Below are positions 19,018-27,962 of a stretch of DNA of 52,396 nt, one piece after another. Both the position numbers and the translations under genes were made by a program. The notes below the pieces were generated by a model. That model did not search any database and was not told where the DNA came from. It was given only the letters and a program-made list of their open reading frames with translations. The stretch is from a bacterium (GTDB lineage Bacteria > Planctomycetota > Planctomycetia > Planctomycetales > Planctomycetaceae), in NCBI GenBank assembly GCA_016124895.1, contig WGMU01000188.1, positions 1-52,396 on the forward strand, read 5' to 3'. Position 1 is the stretch's first letter. Every line of letters begins with the position of its first letter.

Positions 19018-20181
19018 ATGAACAAGACACTGCTGACGCTGCTGCTGACCGCCACTCTGGTGACATCCGTCCGTGCGGACGAGCCTCCCGAGTTCAAATG
19101 GAAGGCCGTCGAGATCGATCAGATCGAAATCGGTTACGGTCTGCAGATGGCCGACGTGAACGGCGACGGGAAGACGGATATCGTTCTGGCGGATAAGAGC
19201 ACGATTCAGTGGTACCAGGCTCCGCAGTGGACGAAACACATCATCGCCCGCGACCTGACCGAGCGGGACAACGTTTGCGTGACAGCTCGCGATATCGACG
19301 GCGACGGGAAATGCGAGATCGCGGTCGGCGGCCAGTGGAACTATCGCGAAAGTGTCAAGGACGGTGCGGTCTTCTATCTCATTCCGCCTGAGGACCGGAC
19401 ACAGCTCTGGACGCCAGTTCGGCTGCACAACGAACCGAGTACGCATCGCATGCACTGGGTCCGCGGTCTGGACAACCAGTATCAGCTTGTCGTGAAGCCG
19501 CTGCGCGGACGCGGCAGCGTCGATGGCAACGGCCCCGGACTGCGCGTGCTCGAATACTTCCGGCCGGCGAATCCGCGTGACGAGTGGAAGTTCAGCGTCG
19601 TCTGCGATTTCCTGCACCTGTCGCACAATTTCCATCCGGTCAACTGGGATGACGATCCGGAAGAGGAACTGATCATGGCCGGGAAGGAAGGCGTCTGGCA
19701 TCTCGACCGGCAGAACGGCGACTGGGCTGCAACTCAACTGACGAAGAACTTCGCGGGCGAGATTCGCGACGGCCGGCTGCCCAACGGCAAACGCTTCATC
19801 GTGACGATCGAGCCAATGCACGGCTCGACGTCGGCTGTCTATTCGCAACCTGAAAAGAACGGCGCCCTCTGGGACCAGGTGACTGTTCTCGACAACCAGT
19901 TGAAAGACGGGCACGCTCTGGCCTGCGCGGACTATCTGGGAGTCGGTTCCGATCAGATCGTCGTCGGCTGGCGCGCGATGAACGATCCCGGCGTGCCGGG
20001 CATCAAGCTGTTCACACCGCTCGACAAAAACGCGACCAGGTGGCGGGACCAGCGGATCTCGGCCGAGAAAGTTGCTGTTGAAGACATCAAAGCCGCCGAC
20101 CTCAACGCTGACGGCCGCATCGACATCGTCGCCGCCGCCCGCCAGACAAAGAATCTGGTCATCTTCTTCAACGAACGATAG
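19018..20181 (+). CDS. Exported FG-GAP/VCBS-repeat protein
   Basis: 387 residues from ATG 19018. An open frame extends upstream through the palindrome, but the signal peptide MNKTLLTLLLTATLVTSVRA fixes the start. Calcium-loop-like FG-GAP/VCBS repeats are visible at residues ~45-58 (ADVNGDGKTDIVLAD), ~91-104 (RDIDGDGKCEIAVGG) and ~360-369 (ADLNADGRID). This implies a seven-bladed, integrin-alpha-like propeller with Asp/Asn calcium loops. The family is abundant in planctomycetes, probably on the cell surface or in the periplasm. No catalytic motif was recognised. It is followed by a separate cytoplasmic/membrane gene after ~120 bp. Confidence 0.85.
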   Translation: MNKTLLTLLLTATLVTSVRADEPPEFKWKAVEIDQIEIGYGLQMADVNGDGKTDIVLADKSTIQWYQAPQWTKHIIARDLTERDNVCVTARDIDGDGKCEIAVGGQWNYRESVKDGAVFYLIPPEDRTQLWTPVRLHNEPSTHRMHWVRGLDNQYQLVVKPLRGRGSVDGNGPGLRVLEYFRPANPRDEWKFSVVCDFLHLSHNFHPVNWDDDPEEELIMAGKEGVWHLDRQNGDWAATQLTKNFAGEIRDGRLPNGKRFIVTIEPMHGSTSAVYSQPEKNGALWDQVTVLDNQLKDGHALACADYLGVGSDQIVVGWRAMNDPGVPGIKLFTPLDKNATRWRDQRISAEKVAVEDIKAADLNADGRIDIVAAARQTKNLVIFFNER

Positions 20182-20300
20182 AACTACTTCAGCAAACGAT
20201 AGAAAGCGGACTCGCTGAGCGATGTGTCGGGAACGCAAGCCAGATCTGTGGAATCAAACTGCCAGTGGACCTTCTCTGAAATTGTCTGGAATCATTTCCC

Positions 20301-21257
20301 ATGAGTGACGAACACCTTGACCGTGAACCGGTTGACCCGACAGTTGCCGTTCAGAACAAGCTGGCAGAATTGAGCCTGACGCTGGATGAGGCGATCCCTT
20401 ACCGCCTGTCGTCAATGTTTCCAAAACTGGAAGGCTGGGGAGTCAGGAAAGAGATCAGAAACAAAGTCAAACTGATCAGGAACATCGAGCCATGCCTGTC
20501 CGACCTGCTGCGTGCCGGTGAAGAGATTCTCTACGTCGCCAAGGGAGTTCAGTATTCGCTGCTCGAAGCTCAGTTCATCGGCGGCCTCTGGGCCAACATG
20601 ATCAATCAAACTGTGTTCGTCGTCACGAATCTGCGACTGATCATGATCAACTCCAATTCCAAAGGAGTCCCCAAACACACCTTCTGGATGATCTATTACA
20701 GTCAGATCGATAAAGCGAAAGCCGGCTTTTCCGGAGTGCTGAATCTGAAGCTGCGCGACGGGAAGAAGCTGAAGTTCACTGGCTTTACCAAACTGGACCG
20801 CAAGACGATGCCGCCGCTGTTTGAACAGGCTGTCGAGACCTACCAGAAGCATGGCTTCGACCCGGAGACTTCGCAGTCACGCGAGTTTCTGTGCAACGTC
20901 TGCTATCAGGCCGTTCCCCGGCATCTCTACGCATGCGATGACTGCGGGACGACTTTCTGGAAACCATCGCAGGTCGCGATCCGGAGCCTGATCTTTCCGG
21001 CGTGGGGCGACTTTCTGATGAAGCACTATCCGCTGGCCGTGATGGAGATCTTCGGTTATCTGCTCACGTGGTTTTTCATCATTGCGATTGTCAGTGACGC
21101 TGCGTCGGTGGCCGATGTGGCCGTCGATGTCGCGCTGATTCTGTTCTTTGCCCACGGCGTCGACGCGGTGGCGACGCTGATGGTTGCAAAGAAAGGCCTG
21201 ACGCCTCGCGTTTCCGGCTCATTGAAACCGCAGCCCGTGACCGAATCCGTCGAATGA
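20301..21257 (+). CDS. Membrane protein with PH-like domain and zinc ribbon
   Basis: 318 residues. Residues ~70-185 resemble a bacterial PH-like (YokE/bPH-type) domain: GEEILYVAKG..., then TNLRLIMIN, then Y.QIDKAK and L.L.LRDGKKLKF. A four-cysteine zinc ribbon follows (C198-x2-C201, C212-x2-C215). Two hydrophobic segments near residues 245-265 and 272-292 suggest membrane anchoring near the C-terminus. This domain order is uncommon but coherent, and I do not recognise a named family for the whole protein. A lipid- or stress-related sensor role would be speculation. The start at ATG 20301 is uncontested. Confidence 0.75.
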   Translation: MSDEHLDREPVDPTVAVQNKLAELSLTLDEAIPYRLSSMFPKLEGWGVRKEIRNKVKLIRNIEPCLSDLLRAGEEILYVAKGVQYSLLEAQFIGGLWANMINQTVFVVTNLRLIMINSNSKGVPKHTFWMIYYSQIDKAKAGFSGVLNLKLRDGKKLKFTGFTKLDRKTMPPLFEQAVETYQKHGFDPETSQSREFLCNVCYQAVPRHLYACDDCGTTFWKPSQVAIRSLIFPAWGDFLMKHYPLAVMEIFGYLLTWFFIIAIVSDAASVADVAVDVALILFFAHGVDAVATLMVAKKGLTPRVSGSLKPQPVTESVE

Positions 21258-21479
21258 CAGTCTTGCAGTGGCGACGGCACCACGATTGGGCCGGGTGTCG
21301 GCTGTGTCCAGCAAAGCGAGGCCGCAAGTCAGCGGTCGTTTCTAAGCTCTCTGCCAGGCGTGAGCTGCCTGTGCGTTGCGTCGTCGGTCGCAGTCAACTC
21401 GAACGGTTTCGTTCCGAGTGTTGATGCACATCATCGGGTTTGCGAAACCGTGTGTGCCAGCGGAGACCTCGACAGCACC

Positions 21480-22511
21480 CTACTTCAGCAGACTTTTTGC
21501 CACGACATCGCGGGCCTTGTCGAAAAACGGCTGCCATTCGATTTCCGGTTTGCCGTCGCGCAGACAGTTGCGGACGGCCTGCAGCGTGTTGAGGGCCATG
21601 TGCGGGCAGCGGTTGCAGGCACAGGTCTCGCCGGTCGAAGTCATGACTCCCGGCACGGGGACGAACCTGTGCTGCGGGGCCGCTTTTTCCAGCGGATGGA
21701 TCATGTTCGCTTCGGTCGCAACGAGATACGTGTGCGGCTCGGCGACCGCCATCACGTGCTTCCGGATGGCCTCGGTCCCGCCAATGAAATCTGCATGTTC
21801 GAGGATGCTGTGCGGACACTCGGGATGCGCCACGACTTCGCTGCCCGGGTTGTTCCGTTTCGCGCGGAGCAGATCCTGTACGCTGAAGATTTCGTGAACC
21901 ATGCACGAACCCGGCCACAGGATCATCTTGCGGCCGGTGACTTCGGACAGGTACCGCCCGAGGTGCTGATCCGGGACGAACAGAATCTCTTTGTCAGCGG
22001 GCACGCGATCAATGATTTCGCGGGCGTTACCGCTGGTCACAATCCAGTCGACGAGCGACTTCACCGCCGCTGATGTGTTGATATACGCGACTGTTTCAAA
22101 GTTGTGTCCGTTGGCTCGCAGGTCATCCTGAAACATCTTCAGGTCTTCGGGCCGGCAGCTTTCGGCGAGCGAGCAGCCAGCATTGAGGTCGGGGATCAGG
22201 ACCGTCTTCTCCGGGTTGAGCATCTTCGCGGTTTCGGCCATGAAGTGGACGCCGCTGAACAGGATGCGAGATGTCGTGACGGTCGTCGCGTCGCGGGCCA
22301 GCTTCAGGCTGTCACCGACGAAGTCGGCGACGTCCTGAATTTCGCCGTCGACGTAATAGTGGGCGAGGATCGTCGTATCGGTTTCCTTCTTGAGCCGGTC
22401 GATCTCCTCCATCAGGTCGAGCGGATCTTCGCAGGTTTCCTGGCCGGCAATGGGCAGACCAACTGACATGGGAACACTCCGGTAGTTTTTATCTGCAGGG
22501 GTGAAAGTCAT
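21480..22511 (-). CDS. nadA: Quinolinate synthase NadA
   Basis: Condenses iminoaspartate with dihydroxyacetone phosphate to quinolinate in de novo NAD synthesis; a cytoplasmic 4Fe-4S enzyme. 343 residues. The three cluster-ligand regions are present: C113 in [13 protein letters not shown]203 in WPGSCMVHE, and the C-terminal CACNRCPHM (C297/C299/C302). Also visible are ILAHYY near residue 48, GDSLKLAR near 67 and [12 protein letters not shown] near 85. A second in-frame ATG at residue 15 could be the true start. No nadB or nadC neighbour is in the window. It is divergently placed from the SirB1-like gene across 164 bp that must hold both promoters. Confidence 0.95.
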   Translation of the reverse strand: MTFTPADKNYRSVPMSVGLPIAGQETCEDPLDLMEEIDRLKKETDTTILAHYYVDGEIQDVADFVGDSLKLARDATTVTTSRILFSGVHFMAETAKMLNPEKTVLIPDLNAGCSLAESCRPEDLKMFQDDLRANGHNFETVAYINTSAAVKSLVDWIVTSGNAREIIDRVPADKEILFVPDQHLGRYLSEVTGRKMILWPGSCMVHEIFSVQDLLRAKRNNPGSEVVAHPECPHSILEHADFIGGTEAIRKHVMAVAEPHTYLVATEANMIHPLEKAAPQHRFVPVPGVMTSTGETCACNRCPHMALNTLQAVRNCLRDGKPEIEWQPFFDKARDVVAKSLLK

Positions 22512-22675
22512 GCGGACTTTCGGCGGAATGGCTTGACGGAAAACGGCCGCCGGGACTCTCTACGCGTTTCGCTACGACAGTGCTGGCGAACCGGCAAACG
22601 TAGTCGAATTCTCGCGCCCACGCTACGATCTCGATTCTCCACGGCGCGGGGCCTGAGCATTGTAACGGAGCCGTC

Positions 22676-23533
22676 ATGGAAGGCTGCCTGTCGATGACCT
22701 TCGAGTTTGACTATTCACGCGATGCCGAATTCTCGCGTCTGCTGGCGCGCCGGCCGGTCCACGATCTGGCCACCGCCGCGCTCGAACTTTCGCGCGATGC
22801 GCAGCCGGATCTCGACATCCAGAAGACGCTGGACTGGATCGACCGCCGCGCCGCCGAACTGCGACCACTCGTCGCTCAGGCGTACTCGGAACGCGAACTT
22901 GTCTCGAAGATTGCCGGTACGGTTGCGGGCGAGTGGGGCATTGTCGGCTCGCCGGATGCTTATCAGGAAGCCGAGGGCAGCTTTCTCGACCAGGTCATCG
23001 AAAAACGCCGCGGCATTCCAATCAGCATTTCCGTTCTGTACGTCGCTCTGTGCCAGCGGATCGGGCTCGACCTGTCACTCGTTGCCGCGCCGCTGCATGT
23101 GCTGACCCGGTTCGAGGCTCCCGAAGGCACGCTGTTTCTCGATGCGTTCGCCGGCCAGAGAATTCTCACCTACGACGAAGCACTCACTTGGCTGCGCGAC
23201 ATCAGCGGTCTGCCGAAGTCCGTTATCAAACGCTCGCTCGGCCCGGCCGATGCGCGAACAACTATCACGCGGATGCTCACCAACCTGAAGGTGCTCTACA
23301 GCCGGCAGGAAGACTGGCAGTCTGTCTGGCGAGTCCAGAACCGGCTCGTCGCGCTCAACCCGACCGACTACCGTGAACGCCGCGACCTCGGCATCACCGC
23401 GATCAATGCCGAACGACCGGGCGTCGCGATCCGACTGCTGGAGTCGCTGCTGAATTCGTGCCCCGACGACGACCGGGCCGCCCTCAGCGAACAGATTGAT
23501 CGCGCGAAACAGCGACTCTCAAACTGGAACTGA
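22676..23533 (+). CDS. SirB1-like transglutaminase-fold/TPR protein
   Basis: 285 residues. Start ATG 22676 has GGAG five nt upstream; a second ATG lies six codons later. The N-terminal and central part matches the SirB1/UPF0162 family: SFLDQVIEKRRGIPISIS, a cytoplasmic helix with LYVALCQRIGL, PLHVLTR, and FLDAF.GQ. The C-terminal part (NLKVLYSRQEDW... and VQNRLVALNPTDYRERRDLG) is a tetratricopeptide-like tail, as is usual for the family. The exact biochemical role is not established. It is followed after 45 bp by msrA in the same direction, so the two are likely co-transcribed. Confidence 0.88.
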   Translation: MEGCLSMTFEFDYSRDAEFSRLLARRPVHDLATAALELSRDAQPDLDIQKTLDWIDRRAAELRPLVAQAYSERELVSKIAGTVAGEWGIVGSPDAYQEAEGSFLDQVIEKRRGIPISISVLYVALCQRIGLDLSLVAAPLHVLTRFEAPEGTLFLDAFAGQRILTYDEALTWLRDISGLPKSVIKRSLGPADARTTITRMLTNLKVLYSRQEDWQSVWRVQNRLVALNPTDYRERRDLGITAINAERPGVAIRLLESLLNSCPDDDRAALSEQIDRAKQRLSNWN

Positions 23534-23578
23534 ACTTCCTCCTGTCTCCGAAAAACGACTGTCTGGTTCGAGACCGCT

Positions 23579-24127
23579 ATGACCACTGAACTTGCCACAT
23601 TTGCGTCCGGCTGCTTCTGGTGTACTGAAGCGGTGTTTCAGCAGCTTCGAGGTGTGCTCTCGGTCATGCCTGGATACATCAGCGGCTCGCTGGAGAATCC
23701 CGATTACAGGACGGTCTGCACCGGCTCGACGGGACATGCCGAGTGCGTGCAGATCGAGTTCGACCCCGACGTTGTCTCGTATCACGACCTGCTGGACGTC
23801 TTCTTCAAGACGCACGACCCGACGACGCTGAACCGACAGGGAGCCGACGTCGGCACTCAGTACCGGTCGGGCATCTTCTTTCACAGCGAACAGCAACGGG
23901 AACTTGCGGAGCAGTACATCCGCGAACTCGACGCCTCAGGAGCGTTTGCCTCGTCGGTCGTCACTGAAGTCACCCCCGCGTCGACCTTCTACCCCGCCGA
24001 GGAGTACCACCGAGACTACTTCAATCAGAATCCCGGTCAGGGCTACTGTGCTGCCGTGATCGCCCCCAAAGTGGCGAAGTTTCAGAAAGAGTTCCGTAAT
24101 CGCCTGGCGAGTTCAAAGGATGCCTGA
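23579..24127 (+). CDS. msrA: Peptide methionine sulfoxide reductase A
   Basis: Reduces methionine-S-sulfoxide in proteins; cytoplasmic repair enzyme. 182 residues, normal for the family. The active-site motif GCFWC is at residues 11-15 (catalytic C12), preceded by LATFASG. Downstream are GYISG near 32, TGHAECVQIEFDP near 51, FFKTHDPTTLNRQGADVGTQ and the substrate-binding F.AEEYHRDYF region. A resolving Cys is likely in QGYCAAVIAPK near the end. The stop at 24125 is followed by a palindromic repeat (24152-24224). Confidence 0.95.
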   Translation: MTTELATFASGCFWCTEAVFQQLRGVLSVMPGYISGSLENPDYRTVCTGSTGHAECVQIEFDPDVVSYHDLLDVFFKTHDPTTLNRQGADVGTQYRSGIFFHSEQQRELAEQYIRELDASGAFASSVVTEVTPASTFYPAEEYHRDYFNQNPGQGYCAAVIAPKVAKFQKEFRNRLASSKDA

Positions 24128-24151
24128 TGCCGCTGAACTGGAAACTGACTT

Positions 24152-24224
24152 CAGCGCAAAGACGCAGAGCCGCAAATGAGCGCGAAAGCTTTGCGATTCT
24201 TTGTGGCTCTGCGTCTTTGCGCTG
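24152..24224. repeat. GCAAAG-type palindrome (family 2), intact copy
   Basis: Arms 24152-24176 and 24200-24224 (CAGCGCAAAGACGCAGAGCC...) are inverted over 25 bp with one mismatch and a 23-nt spacer. It lies between msrA and the next gene and creates a spurious ATG (24176) that extends the next reading frame. Confidence 0.85.
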
Positions 24225-24259
24225 CCGACAGCCTGATCCTCGAACGTCAGGTTGGGCCA

Positions 24260-24769
24260 GTGATTGAACGCATCGTTTCCGGAGGCCAGACGGGAGTCGA
24301 TCGAGCGGCACTCGATGTCGCGCTTCAAGCCGGCGTACCCTGCGGAGGCTGGTGCCCGCTCGGACGCCGCGCCGAAGACGGCCGCATTCCGGACCGTTAC
24401 CCGCTGATCGAAACATCCGAACGCGATTATTCCATCCGGACCGAGCGAAACATCATCGACTCGGACGCGACGCTGATCATCTCCGGTGGGCCGCTGACCG
24501 GCGGCACGGCGCTAACCCGGAATCTCGCCCGGCGACTGGGCAGCCCGCTGTTCATTGTCGATCTGCGCGAGTACGAATCAGCAAAGCCGAATCTGCTCGG
24601 TGCGACGGTGCTGGATCAGCTTGAGCAATGGCTGACTGAGAATAGAATCCACACGCTCAACGTCGCCGGACCGCGCGAGAGCCAGCAGCCGGGCATTTAC
24701 GCCCGAGCCAGCCAGCTCCTGAGGCAGCTTTTTTCGCGAATCGCGAACTCCAGCTCGCGCCCTGTTTAA
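24260..24769 (+). CDS. Putative molybdenum-carrier-like protein (MoCo_carrier family)
   Basis: 169 residues from GTG 24260. The same frame opens at ATG 24176, but those 28 codons fall in the palindromic repeat and are not protein-like. The protein starts (M)[18 protein letters not shown], followed by [15 protein letters not shown]....DY..RTERNI..SD.TLI and [10 protein letters not shown]. This order is typical of the putative molybdenum cofactor carrier family, a Rossmann-like fold related to lysine decarboxylase-type (LOG) nucleotide-binding proteins. The usual Mo-cofactor carrier role is from family naming, not shown here. No Mo-cofactor biosynthesis gene is nearby. Confidence 0.8.
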   Translation: MIERIVSGGQTGVDRAALDVALQAGVPCGGWCPLGRRAEDGRIPDRYPLIETSERDYSIRTERNIIDSDATLIISGGPLTGGTALTRNLARRLGSPLFIVDLREYESAKPNLLGATVLDQLEQWLTENRIHTLNVAGPRESQQPGIYARASQLLRQLFSRIANSSSRPV

Positions 24770-24779
24770 CCGCAAGCCG

Positions 24780-24912
24780 CAGGCGTGCGCGTTCCGGCAC
24801 CGAACTCGTGCCCACGCTCTGCGTGGACACGCCCAGCTTCGACGCTCTGCGTCGATTCAATCGACGCGGAACGTCCGCACCTGCATTCCGACGCGGAGCA
24901 TCGGAACGAGTC
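24780..24912. repeat. GC-rich half-palindromes upstream of ettA
   Basis: A cluster of short inverted words such as CGACGCTCTGCGTCGATT and AATCGACGCGGAACGTC, plus GTTCCGGCAC and CGGAACGAG near the ends. The style matches the GC-rich intergenic repeats elsewhere in the window and the 'GTTCCCACGC...' element in the helicase gene. It could form structure in the 5' region of ettA. Boundaries are approximate. Confidence 0.45.
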
Positions 24913-24959
24913 CAGCTACGAAACATTCAGCCGCAACAACTGCCTCACGGAAAACGAAA

Positions 24960-26633
24960 ATGGCCCAGCAGTACATTATGACCATCGAAGATCTCACTCG
25001 CATGTACGACGAGAAGGAGGTCCTCAGTAACATCTGGCTGGCGTTCTATCCGGGCGCAAAGATTGGCGTGCTGGGTAACAACGGAGCCGGCAAGAGCACG
25101 CTGCTGAAGATCATGGCCGGCGAGGATAAGGACTACATGGGCGAGGTCCGGCCGGCGAAGGGGATCCGCATCGGCTACTTCCGCCAGGAACCGCAACTCG
25201 ATCCGGAGAAGACCGTTGCCGAATGCGTCGAAGAAGGTGTTGCCGAATCGCGCGCGATCCTCGACCGCTACAACGACCTCAACATGAAGATGTGCGAAGA
25301 CCTCTCTCCGGAAGAAATGGAGAAGGTCATGGATCAGCAGGCGAAGACGCAGGATCTGATTGACACGCTCAATCTATGGGAACTGGACCGGACCGTCGAA
25401 ATCGCCTGCGACGCGATGCGTTTGCCCGATCCGGACGCGAAGGTCGCAGTCCTCTCCGGTGGTGAGAAACGCCGCGTCGCTTTGTGCCAGTTGCTGCTCA
25501 GCAATCCTGACATCCTGCTGCTCGACGAACCGACGAACCATCTCGATGCGGAATCGACCGCGTGGCTCGAACGTTTCCTCGGCGAGTTTCCCGGAACGGT
25601 CGTCGCCATCACGCACGACCGCTACTTCCTCGACAACGTCGCCGGCTGGATCCTCGAACTCGATCGCGGCAAGGGCATCCCGTACGAAGGCAACTACTCG
25701 TCGTGGCTCGAACAGAAGCAGAAGCGGCTGGCCGTCGAAGAAAAACGCGAATCGCGCCGGCAGAAGGAACTCGCCCGCGAACTCGAATGGGTTCGCATGA
25801 GCCCCAAAGCGCGGGCAACGAAGAACAAGGCCCGTCTGGACCGCTACAACGAACTGGCCGCGCAGGATTACGACGCGCGCGAAGAAGCCGCGCAGATTCA
25901 GATTCCTGTCAGCCAGCCGCTCGGCGATCTGGTCGTCCGGGCCGAAGGCCTGACGAAAGCCTTCGGCGACCGCGTCCTGTTTGAAAACGTCGAGTTCGAC
26001 CTGCCGAAGGGTGGCATCGTCGGCGTCATTGGCCCGAACGGAGCCGGCAAGACGACGCTGTTCCGCATGATCATGGGCACCGAAGAACCGACCAGCGGAT
26101 CGATGCGCATCGGCGATCGTGTCGAGCTTTCATACGTCGATCAGTCCCGCGACTCGCTCGATCCGCAGAAGACCGTTTACCAGGAAATCTCCGGCGGTCA
26201 CGACACGCTGCAGGTCGGGCATTCGCAGATTCATGCGCGAGCGTACTGCGGCCGCTTCAACTTCAAGGGCACCGATCAGCAGAAGTTCGTCAGCCAGTTG
26301 TCCGGCGGCGAGCGGAACCGCGTTCACATGGCCAAACTGCTGAGATCCGGCGGCAACGTCCTGCTGCTCGACGAACCGACGAACGACCTCGACGTCGACA
26401 CGCTGCGCGCTCTGGAAGAAGGCCTGTCAAACTTCGGCGGCTGCGCGGTCGTCGTCAGCCACGACCGCTGGTTCCTCGACCGCATCGCGACGCACATCCT
26501 GGCCTTTGAAGGCGACAGCCAGGTCTACTGGTTCGAGGGCAACTACAAGATGTACGAAATCAACCGCAAGGAACGCCTCGGAGCCGACGCTGACCAGCCC
26601 CACCGCCTCAAGTACCGCCGAATCAGCGGTTGA
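24960..26633 (+). CDS. ettA: Energy-dependent translational throttle protein EttA (ABC-F)
   Basis: 557 residues, the length expected of EttA. Two ABC modules without membrane domains. Walker A is GNNGAGKST near residue 39 and GPNGAGKTT near 359; signatures are LSGGE in both halves; Walker B is [11 protein letters not shown] and [11 protein letters not shown]. The inter-domain linker is rich in Lys/Arg/Glu ([20 protein letters not shown]), with the EttA-typical arm inserted in domain 1 ([19 protein letters not shown] acidic stretch). ABC-F proteins bind the ribosomal E site and modulate elongation according to ATP/ADP level. The start [16 protein letters not shown] fits the family. Confidence 0.95.
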   Translation: MAQQYIMTIEDLTRMYDEKEVLSNIWLAFYPGAKIGVLGNNGAGKSTLLKIMAGEDKDYMGEVRPAKGIRIGYFRQEPQLDPEKTVAECVEEGVAESRAILDRYNDLNMKMCEDLSPEEMEKVMDQQAKTQDLIDTLNLWELDRTVEIACDAMRLPDPDAKVAVLSGGEKRRVALCQLLLSNPDILLLDEPTNHLDAESTAWLERFLGEFPGTVVAITHDRYFLDNVAGWILELDRGKGIPYEGNYSSWLEQKQKRLAVEEKRESRRQKELARELEWVRMSPKARATKNKARLDRYNELAAQDYDAREEAAQIQIPVSQPLGDLVVRAEGLTKAFGDRVLFENVEFDLPKGGIVGVIGPNGAGKTTLFRMIMGTEEPTSGSMRIGDRVELSYVDQSRDSLDPQKTVYQEISGGHDTLQVGHSQIHARAYCGRFNFKGTDQQKFVSQLSGGERNRVHMAKLLRSGGNVLLLDEPTNDLDVDTLRALEEGLSNFGGCAVVVSHDRWFLDRIATHILAFEGDSQVYWFEGNYKMYEINRKERLGADADQPHRLKYRRISG

Positions 26634-26745
26634 CCCTCGCAGCCGAGTGGGGACCGCCTGCTTCGGGACCGATCGATTTGGTGCGTCAAGACGCACCCTG
26701 CGCCACTGATACCGCTCGACAGGGCATTTGAGTCTCAGGCGGCGT

Positions 26746-27093
26746 TCAGCCCTCTCCGCCGATCTCCAGTTCAAACTGGCTGGACGGATCGAGATGGTCC
26801 AGCATGTCGTCGCTGAACGCGCCGTGGGCGACTTTGGCCTTGTCGAACATCGACCGTGCTGACTCCAGGTTGATCATTCCGTTGGCCATCATGCCGGCCT
26901 GAATGAAGCCGATCCGGCGGTGCAGCCTCGTGCCGCTCCAGTCTTCGGCATGCTTCTGAATGCTGTCGCACATCCAGAGGAGATGCTTTGGCCGAAGCGC
27001 TTCCGGCAGGTCGGTACGTTCGCCATCGCGGTCATGGATGATTGACCGACAACGTTCGGCCATCGCCGTCGCGAGCAAACGAGTAGACTCCAT
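26746..27093 (-). CDS. Unknown soluble protein, last gene of the RRM unit
   Basis: 115 residues, mostly helical by eye, no signal peptide. Contains LRPKHLLWMCDSIQKHAEDW, then RRIGFIQAGMMANGMI, and an acidic C-terminus (HLDPSSQFELEIGGEG). I do not recognise the family. It begins 27 bp downstream of the RRM gene stop on the same strand, so it is probably co-transcribed with it. Coding is supported by the clean start/stop arrangement and codon use. Confidence 0.7.
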   Translation of the reverse strand: MESTRLLATAMAERCRSIIHDRDGERTDLPEALRPKHLLWMCDSIQKHAEDWSGTRLHRRIGFIQAGMMANGMINLESARSMFDKAKVAHGAFSDDMLDHLDPSSQFELEIGGEG

Positions 27094-27120
27094 ACAATGC
27101 CCTTCCAGACAAAACCAATG

Positions 27121-27450
27121 CTATTCCTGACAAAGTGCATCGAACATTTCCAGAGCCCGACTGCGTCCTGAGTTGCAACCTGGAGACACGCGGATTCCAT
27201 CACGGCGCCCGTCCTGGGACTCATTTATGGTCAGTCGGCGGCCATGCAGGGAAATGCCGGACAGTCGCCTGATGGCTTCGTCGGCGTCGTCCAGTGACGG
27301 CATGCTTACAAATGCAAAGCCCCGGGATCGATGCGTCGTCGGATCGGACATGATTCGCACCGACGAAACCCGGCCATGCGGCTCGAAGAGCGACCTCACG
27401 TCAGATTCACTGGCGTTGTAGTCGAGGTTGCCCACAAAAATACTGATCAT
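27121..27450 (-). CDS. Single-RRM RNA-binding protein, copy 1
   Basis: 109 residues from ATG 27450; a longer open frame begins upstream, but MISIFVGNLDYN is the natural RRM start. One RNA-recognition motif: RNP2 is IFVGNL at residues 4-9 and RNP1 is RGFAFVSM near residues 42-49. The C-terminal tail after the domain (QDGRRDGIRVSPGCNSGRS...) is longer than in copy 2 (27963-28229) and not Gly-rich. Bacterial single-RRM proteins of this kind (as in cyanobacteria) bind RNA and are often cold-induced; that is family knowledge. It belongs to a minus-strand unit with the HesB-like gene upstream and the unknown gene 27 bp downstream. Confidence 0.88.
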   Translation of the reverse strand: MISIFVGNLDYNASESDVRSLFEPHGRVSSVRIMSDPTTHRSRGFAFVSMPSLDDADEAIRRLSGISLHGRRLTINESQDGRRDGIRVSPGCNSGRSRALEMFDALCQE

Positions 27451-27583
27451 TGAACGGACTGTTTCCTGCCCGGCTCGCCGGGCCATTTCGGTACACAAAA
27501 CAAGAGAACAAGGCGGACGTTTTCCTGCGACGCCAATTCGTCGCGAGGAGCAACCGCGTGACTTGAGTTCGCCATCAGCCGCA

Positions 27584-27853
27584 TCAGCGGCTGATCCGTT
27601 TCAACCGCAATCGCGGCCCCCGGCTTGTGTCTCTGGCATCCAGGATCCGCCCCGAGAGGCACCTGGCGACGCCCGGTGTCATCAGCAGTTGAGGACATCC
27701 CGCATGTTCGATCACGCGATCAAGCTTTCGCTGCACACCGACGCCGCATTTCACGCGACCATCCTTGTGCATCAGTCGCACGACTGTGACTCCAGGCCTC
27801 GCGGACTGCAGTTCTGAAATTCGTTTCCACGCTTTTTCAGTAATCGTCACCAT
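27584..27853 (-). CDS. Small HesB/IscA-like protein between two RRM genes
   Basis: 89 residues from ATG 27853; upstream codons of the open frame are not protein-like. It starts MVTITEKAWKRISELQ, typical of the first helix of A-type Fe-S carriers (HesB/IscA). It ends with a segment like LMTPGVARCLSGRILDARD..GPRL, comparable to the 'L.G..LD......G..F' end of that fold. The three conserved carrier cysteines (C-x~64-C-G-C) are not in place; cysteines are at VKCGVG, AGCPQ and ARCLSG. It may therefore be a degenerate or repurposed family member with no cluster. Family assignment is tentative; the gene itself is likely. Confidence 0.62.
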   Translation of the reverse strand: MVTITEKAWKRISELQSARPGVTVVRLMHKDGRVKCGVGVQRKLDRVIEHAGCPQLLMTPGVARCLSGRILDARDTSRGPRLRLKRISR

Positions 27854-27920
27854 TTCGAGTCTCCAGACAGGCAAGAGCTGGCCCAATTGCGCCAACCAGC
27901 AACGGAGCTGGCCGGAAGGA

Positions 27921-27945
27921 AGCCGGTCGGAAACCCGACCGGCCT
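27921..27945 (-). terminator. Hairpin after RRM copy 2
   Basis: AGCCGGTCGG (27921-27930), loop AAAC, then CCGACCGGCCT (27935-27945). The GC-rich stem lies 18 nt past the stop of the RRM gene on the minus strand. No U-tract follows, so it may be an attenuator or RNA-stability structure rather than a full terminator. Confidence 0.5.
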
Positions 27946-27962
27946 CCATTGATCGATCGCTG

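Noticed and set aside
17531-20238. Antisense frames of ~490 and ~550 codons over the two propeller genes (17531-18997 and 18577-20238)
   Set aside because: They mirror the GC-rich codon pattern of the plus-strand genes, have no recognisable domains, and the plus-strand proteins have clear signal peptides and repeats.
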